This document shows positions 61,136-64,000 of a DNA stretch of 64,000 bases, in pieces. Position 1 is the first letter of the stretch, and each line of letters starts with the position of its first letter. The notes beneath the pieces were generated by a model. It had not been told where the DNA came from. It saw only the letters and a program-made list of their open reading frames with translations, and ran no database searches. The translations under genes and the position numbers were made by a program. Location: assembly GCF_008329945.1 (NCBI RefSeq), contig NZ_CP035807.1, forward strand, positions 2,542,001-2,606,000. Reading direction: 5' to 3'. Source of the DNA: Thiospirochaeta perfilievii (GTDB lineage Bacteria > Spirochaetota > Spirochaetia > DSM-2461).

Positions 61136-62686
61136 TTAGCTTAATGTGTTATCCTTAATACCCCTTATCTTATCATGATTTTTTAAGAATATATCAACTA
61201 ATACTGGATCAAAATGCTTTCCTCTCTCCTCTTCTATATATTGGACTGCTTTTTCATGGCTCCACTTCTCTCTATACTGTTTTTTTGTTGTTAAAGCATC
61301 ATAAACATCTGCAATAGCAACAATTCTACCATAGATATGTATCTGCTCTCCCTTTAATCCCCTAGGATAACCTGTTCCATCCCATTTTTCGTGGTGCTGA
61401 TAAGAGATATTTTTTGCAGTAATCATAACTGGATCCTGGGAATCCTTAAATATTTCATACCCTTTAACTGTGTGCAATTTCATTATTTCATACTCTTCCT
61501 CTGTTAATTTGCCAGGTTTTTTTAGGATCTCTTGGGATATGGATATCTGCCCAATATCATGCATGGGTGCAGCCATTTTTATATGATATATCTCTTCTTC
61601 TGGTATTTCTAACTCCTCTGCTATAAAACATGAAATATCTGTTACATTAGTTACATGGTTTGTATTGTCCCTGGATATCTCATCAATCAATTGACTAAGA
61701 GTTGTTATTATTTTTCTTTGAGACTCGGCTAAATCATTATTTCGAGAAATATTTTCAAAGGCTGCAGCAACATTTAGAGCATAAACTCTAATAAGTTCCT
61801 TATCCATAGCTGTTAAAGGTCTCTGCCACTGTAAAAATAGAAGGGTATGTTCCCCTTTTTTGGTTTCAAAATAACCTGTATAGGTATTGTCATTAAATAT
61901 ACTCTCCTGCTTATTTGCAGCATTTAGTAATTTTTTATATACACTCTCTGAAACCACGTTATTTATCCCTTCTCTCTCGTGGCCTGCATAGTTTCCTGTA
62001 CCAGCTAATATGCTATAGTTAGGAGTCCCTGGCTCTTTAAAAGCACTTAAACTAGAACTATTTATATATAGGGAGTCGTCATCTAAGCTTAGTATTGAGG
62101 TTAATTGTTTTAAAATCCCCTTGGCAAATAGACTAAAGGATTGCAATTCAAATAAAAAACTTGAGGCAGATATTATAGTCTCTAGACCTATTTTATTCTG
62201 GTTGATAGTTTGAATATATTGATAGGATCTTAAAGATGCTGTTATCGCTGTAAATAGTTTTGATGCTGTTAACTCAGTTTTTGCCTTATAATCATTTATA
62301 TCATAGTTTACAATAACTTGCTGTTCAGGGGCCTGTCCTGGTTGGCCTGTTCTTAAAATTATTCTACTCTCGTGGTTCTTTAAGTCTTCTCTTATACTTT
62401 TTACACATCTTAAACCTGCATCTTCTGTCTCCATAACAACATCTAGTAAGATTATTGCAATATCACTCTCTTTTTTTAAATACTCTATAGCTTCAACACC
62501 AGAGTAGACACTAGTTATATCTAAGGGTCTATTTTCAAATGAGTATCCTGTTAGAACCATTTTAGTAAGGGAATGAACATCTGCTTCGTCATCAACAATC
62601 AATATTTTCCATGGTTTTATATTACTAGTTTCATCTTTTTTTTCTTCTTCGTCCTTGAAAAAAATAAGTTCGTCATCATTTGTCAC
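61136..62686 (-). CDS. Response regulator with DUF3369 and HD-GYP domains
   Basis: 516 aa. Receiver domain about 25-150 (ILIVDDEADVHSLTKMVLTG, AIILLDVVMETEDAG with the phospho-Asp). DUF3369 sensory domain about 165-320. HD-GYP phosphodiesterase about 340-510 with MHDIGQ (HD) and KWDGTGYPRGL. Should hydrolyse c-di-GMP when phosphorylated. The upstream histidine kinase is 16 bases away, the likely partner. Confidence 0.9.
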   Translation of the reverse strand: MTNDDELIFFKDEEEKKDETSNIKPWKILIVDDEADVHSLTKMVLTGYSFENRPLDITSVYSGVEAIEYLKKESDIAIILLDVVMETEDAGLRCVKSIREDLKNHESRIILRTGQPGQAPEQQVIVNYDINDYKAKTELTASKLFTAITASLRSYQYIQTINQNKIGLETIISASSFLFELQSFSLFAKGILKQLTSILSLDDDSLYINSSSLSAFKEPGTPNYSILAGTGNYAGHEREGINNVVSESVYKKLLNAANKQESIFNDNTYTGYFETKKGEHTLLFLQWQRPLTAMDKELIRVYALNVAAAFENISRNNDLAESQRKIITTLSQLIDEISRDNTNHVTNVTDISCFIAEELEIPEEEIYHIKMAAPMHDIGQISISQEILKKPGKLTEEEYEIMKLHTVKGYEIFKDSQDPVMITAKNISYQHHEKWDGTGYPRGLKGEQIHIYGRIVAIADVYDALTTKKQYREKWSHEKAVQYIEEERGKHFDPVLVDIFLKNHDKIRGIKDNTLS

Positions 62687-62702
62687 TATATCCTCCAGCT
62701 TT

Positions 62703-64000
62703 CTATTCTATTATTAAGGGCAGTCTTATCTTAAATGTAGTCCCCTGTCCTAGTTCACTTTCGCATATAATGCTTCCTTTTAAGGTCTGAGTAACCAGGT
62801 TGTATACTATATTCATCCCAAGGCCACTACCACCCTGGCCACGTTTAGTAGTAAAGAAAGGATCGAAAATTCTTTTTTGAATCTCCTTATCTATTCCAAT
62901 ACCAGTATCACTATATATTATCTCTGAATATTCACCATTTTTTAAAATATTTATAGTTATAGATCCCTTCTCCATATTCTCAAAACCGTGTTGAAGAGAG
63001 TTCATAACTAGGTTTGTGACTATTTGGGATAGTGCACCAGGGTAGCTATCCATTATAACTTCCTCTAGGGACTCAACGCTAATATTTACATTAGTATGTT
63101 TAAACTTAGAGTGAATACTTAGTAAAATCTCATCTATATACTCTTTTAGGTTAAAACTTCTCTTCTCCTCACTTGACTGGTCAACAGCAACTTTTTTAAA
63201 GCTCTTAATAAGGTTTGCAGCCCGAAGAAGGTTTGATAGGATCATCCTCGAACTCTCACTAGCTAAGTCAACGTAGGACTCAAACATACTCTTAGACATC
63301 TCTCCAGATTTATATTTTTTTGAAAACCTTGCAGTCTCATTTTCAAGATGAGAGGCTGCTGTTACACCTATACCAATAGGTGTATTTATCTCATGAGCTA
63401 CTCCAGCTACCAAGTCCCCAAGGGATGCCATCTTTTCAGACTGTACAAGCTGATCCTTTGTTTTCCCTAAACGATCTAGGGACTCTTGCAACTCCGATGT
63501 CCTCTGTTGAACTAGCTCTTCTAAATGAATCCTATGGGCTTTAAGCTCACGATTGGCATTGGCAAGCTCATCTGTCTTGTAAGTTAAAGCAATTTCAGCC
63601 CGTTTTCTCTCTTCATTTTCAATATATAGAGACTGGATCTTCTCCTTTATAGAGTCTCTCATCTTCATAAAACTTCTTGAAAGTGTACCTATCTCATCTC
63701 TACTATGAATGTGTATCTCTTTATCAAGATTACCATTACTAATCTCAAATGATAAATCTGTTAATTCAATTATTGGTCTTATTATTTGACGAATTATTAT
63801 TAGAAGTATTATTGATAATAGTAATGTACCAGCTACTAACGAGAAGAGTATTGTCTTTATAAAATTCGCAATCTTACTATTGATAATATCCTTAGAGTAT
63901 ATGGTCACTATCCTACCAATTTTATCTCCTCCATAATATACGTCAGTACCTACTTCAATAACCTCATCACTACTAATATCTTTATTTTCATAAAAAAGGT
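62703..64000 (-). CDS. Sensor histidine kinase, 5' end beyond window
   Basis: The frame is open to the window end, so the gene starts outside; at least 432 aa. The first visible residues (DISSDEVIEVGTDVYYGGDK) belong to a periplasmic sensor domain, then helix IANFIKTILFSLVAGTLLLS, HAMP, a coiled coil (MRDSIKEKIQSLYIENEERK), H-box SLGDLVAGVAHEINTPIG, and N/G boxes TNLVMNSLQHGFENMEKGS and GQGGSGLGMNIVYNL. Orthodox kinase that phosphorylates the HD-GYP regulator downstream. A start at GTG 63908 would cut off the sensor region and is rejected. Confidence 0.9.
   Translation of the reverse strand, partial: LFYENKDISSDEVIEVGTDVYYGGDKIGRIVTIYSKDIINSKIANFIKTILFSLVAGTLLLSIILLIIIRQIIRPIIELTDLSFEISNGNLDKEIHIHSRDEIGTLSRSFMKMRDSIKEKIQSLYIENEERKRAEIALTYKTDELANANRELKAHRIHLEELVQQRTSELQESLDRLGKTKDQLVQSEKMASLGDLVAGVAHEINTPIGIGVTAASHLENETARFSKKYKSGEMSKSMFESYVDLASESSRMILSNLLRAANLIKSFKKVAVDQSSEEKRSFNLKEYIDEILLSIHSKFKHTNVNISVESLEEVIMDSYPGALSQIVTNLVMNSLQHGFENMEKGSITINILKNGEYSEIIYSDTGIGIDKEIQKRIFDPFFTTKRGQGGSGLGMNIVYNLVTQTLKGSIICESELGQGTTFKIRLPLIIE

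Noticed and set aside
1-64000. CRISPR array or prophage
   Set aside because: No spaced direct repeats of CRISPR type, cas genes, or phage structural genes were found in the window.

Overview
The window is AT-rich, gene-dense DNA. It looks like a chromosome segment of an anaerobic or facultative free-living spirochaete: LolA, a RodZ-like protein, an MCP, HD-GYP signalling, GPH sugar transport, maltose-type phosphorolysis, butyrate kinase and Hcp, with spirochaete-like small secreted proteins. The phylum is inferred from overall gene character; no rRNA is present.

Layout. 1-5.4 kb: a MATE transporter cut by the window edge, a broken Wadjet jetD remnant, an alkaline phosphatase/YibE-F pair, and a flavin disulfide reductase plus NifX-like operon with a palindromic operator. 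5.5-15.1 kb is an accessory island. It holds three toxin-antitoxin pairs (CcdAB, MNT/HEPN, RHH/RelE), an orphan YhfG-like gene, fragments of two IS3 elements, and pieces of group II introns. Embedded in the debris is a minus-strand operon set that reads as a nitrosative-stress locus: an hcp fragment, a NapH-like ferredoxin membrane protein, a cupin, a pair of YraQ-like half permeases (one with a C-terminal Fe-S motif), a Crp/Fnr regulator and a truncated DUF438 gene. Mobile DNA has cut hcp and the DUF438 gene.

15.1-18.3 kb is the most interesting intact block: a DUF1858/solute-binding-like protein without signal peptide, a cysteine-containing SIMIBI-type GTPase, an ABC ATPase with its own N-terminal helical domain and no permease, and a small cysteine-rich protein. 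A GTAAC-type palindrome upstream also occurs upstream of the DUF438 gene and once more at 6923. I infer a regulon that links this uncharacterised set to Hcp and DUF438.

18.4-33.4 kb: TetR with a GPH transporter and hydrolase, CinA-type amidase, two putative metallopeptidases, an Rrf2 regulator, NagZ, secreted/outer-membrane hypotheticals, and a complete dapD-aminotransferase-lysA-dapE cluster. 33.4-54 kb: butyrate kinase, tRNA-Leu, a TPR-GAF-degenerate GGDEF protein, a UMP-kinase-like protein, lolA, rodZ-like, rimO, a UvrD-type helicase, a shrunken class-III-aminotransferase-like protein, a GH13 lipoprotein, rplM-rpsI, recX, acylphosphatase, a ProC-like gene, hflKC, metG and a FemAB-like gene. 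54-64 kb: MCP, BFD-like ferredoxin, a GH65 phosphorylase/pgmB operon with an evident LacI-type operator, lacI and an FNT channel, then an HD-GYP response regulator and a histidine kinase cut by the window end.

Three otherwise normal genes (the DUF1858 protein, recX, proC-like) each carry a one-base frameshift of the deletion type, two of them in short homopolymers. Sequencing or assembly error must be excluded before calling them pseudogenes.
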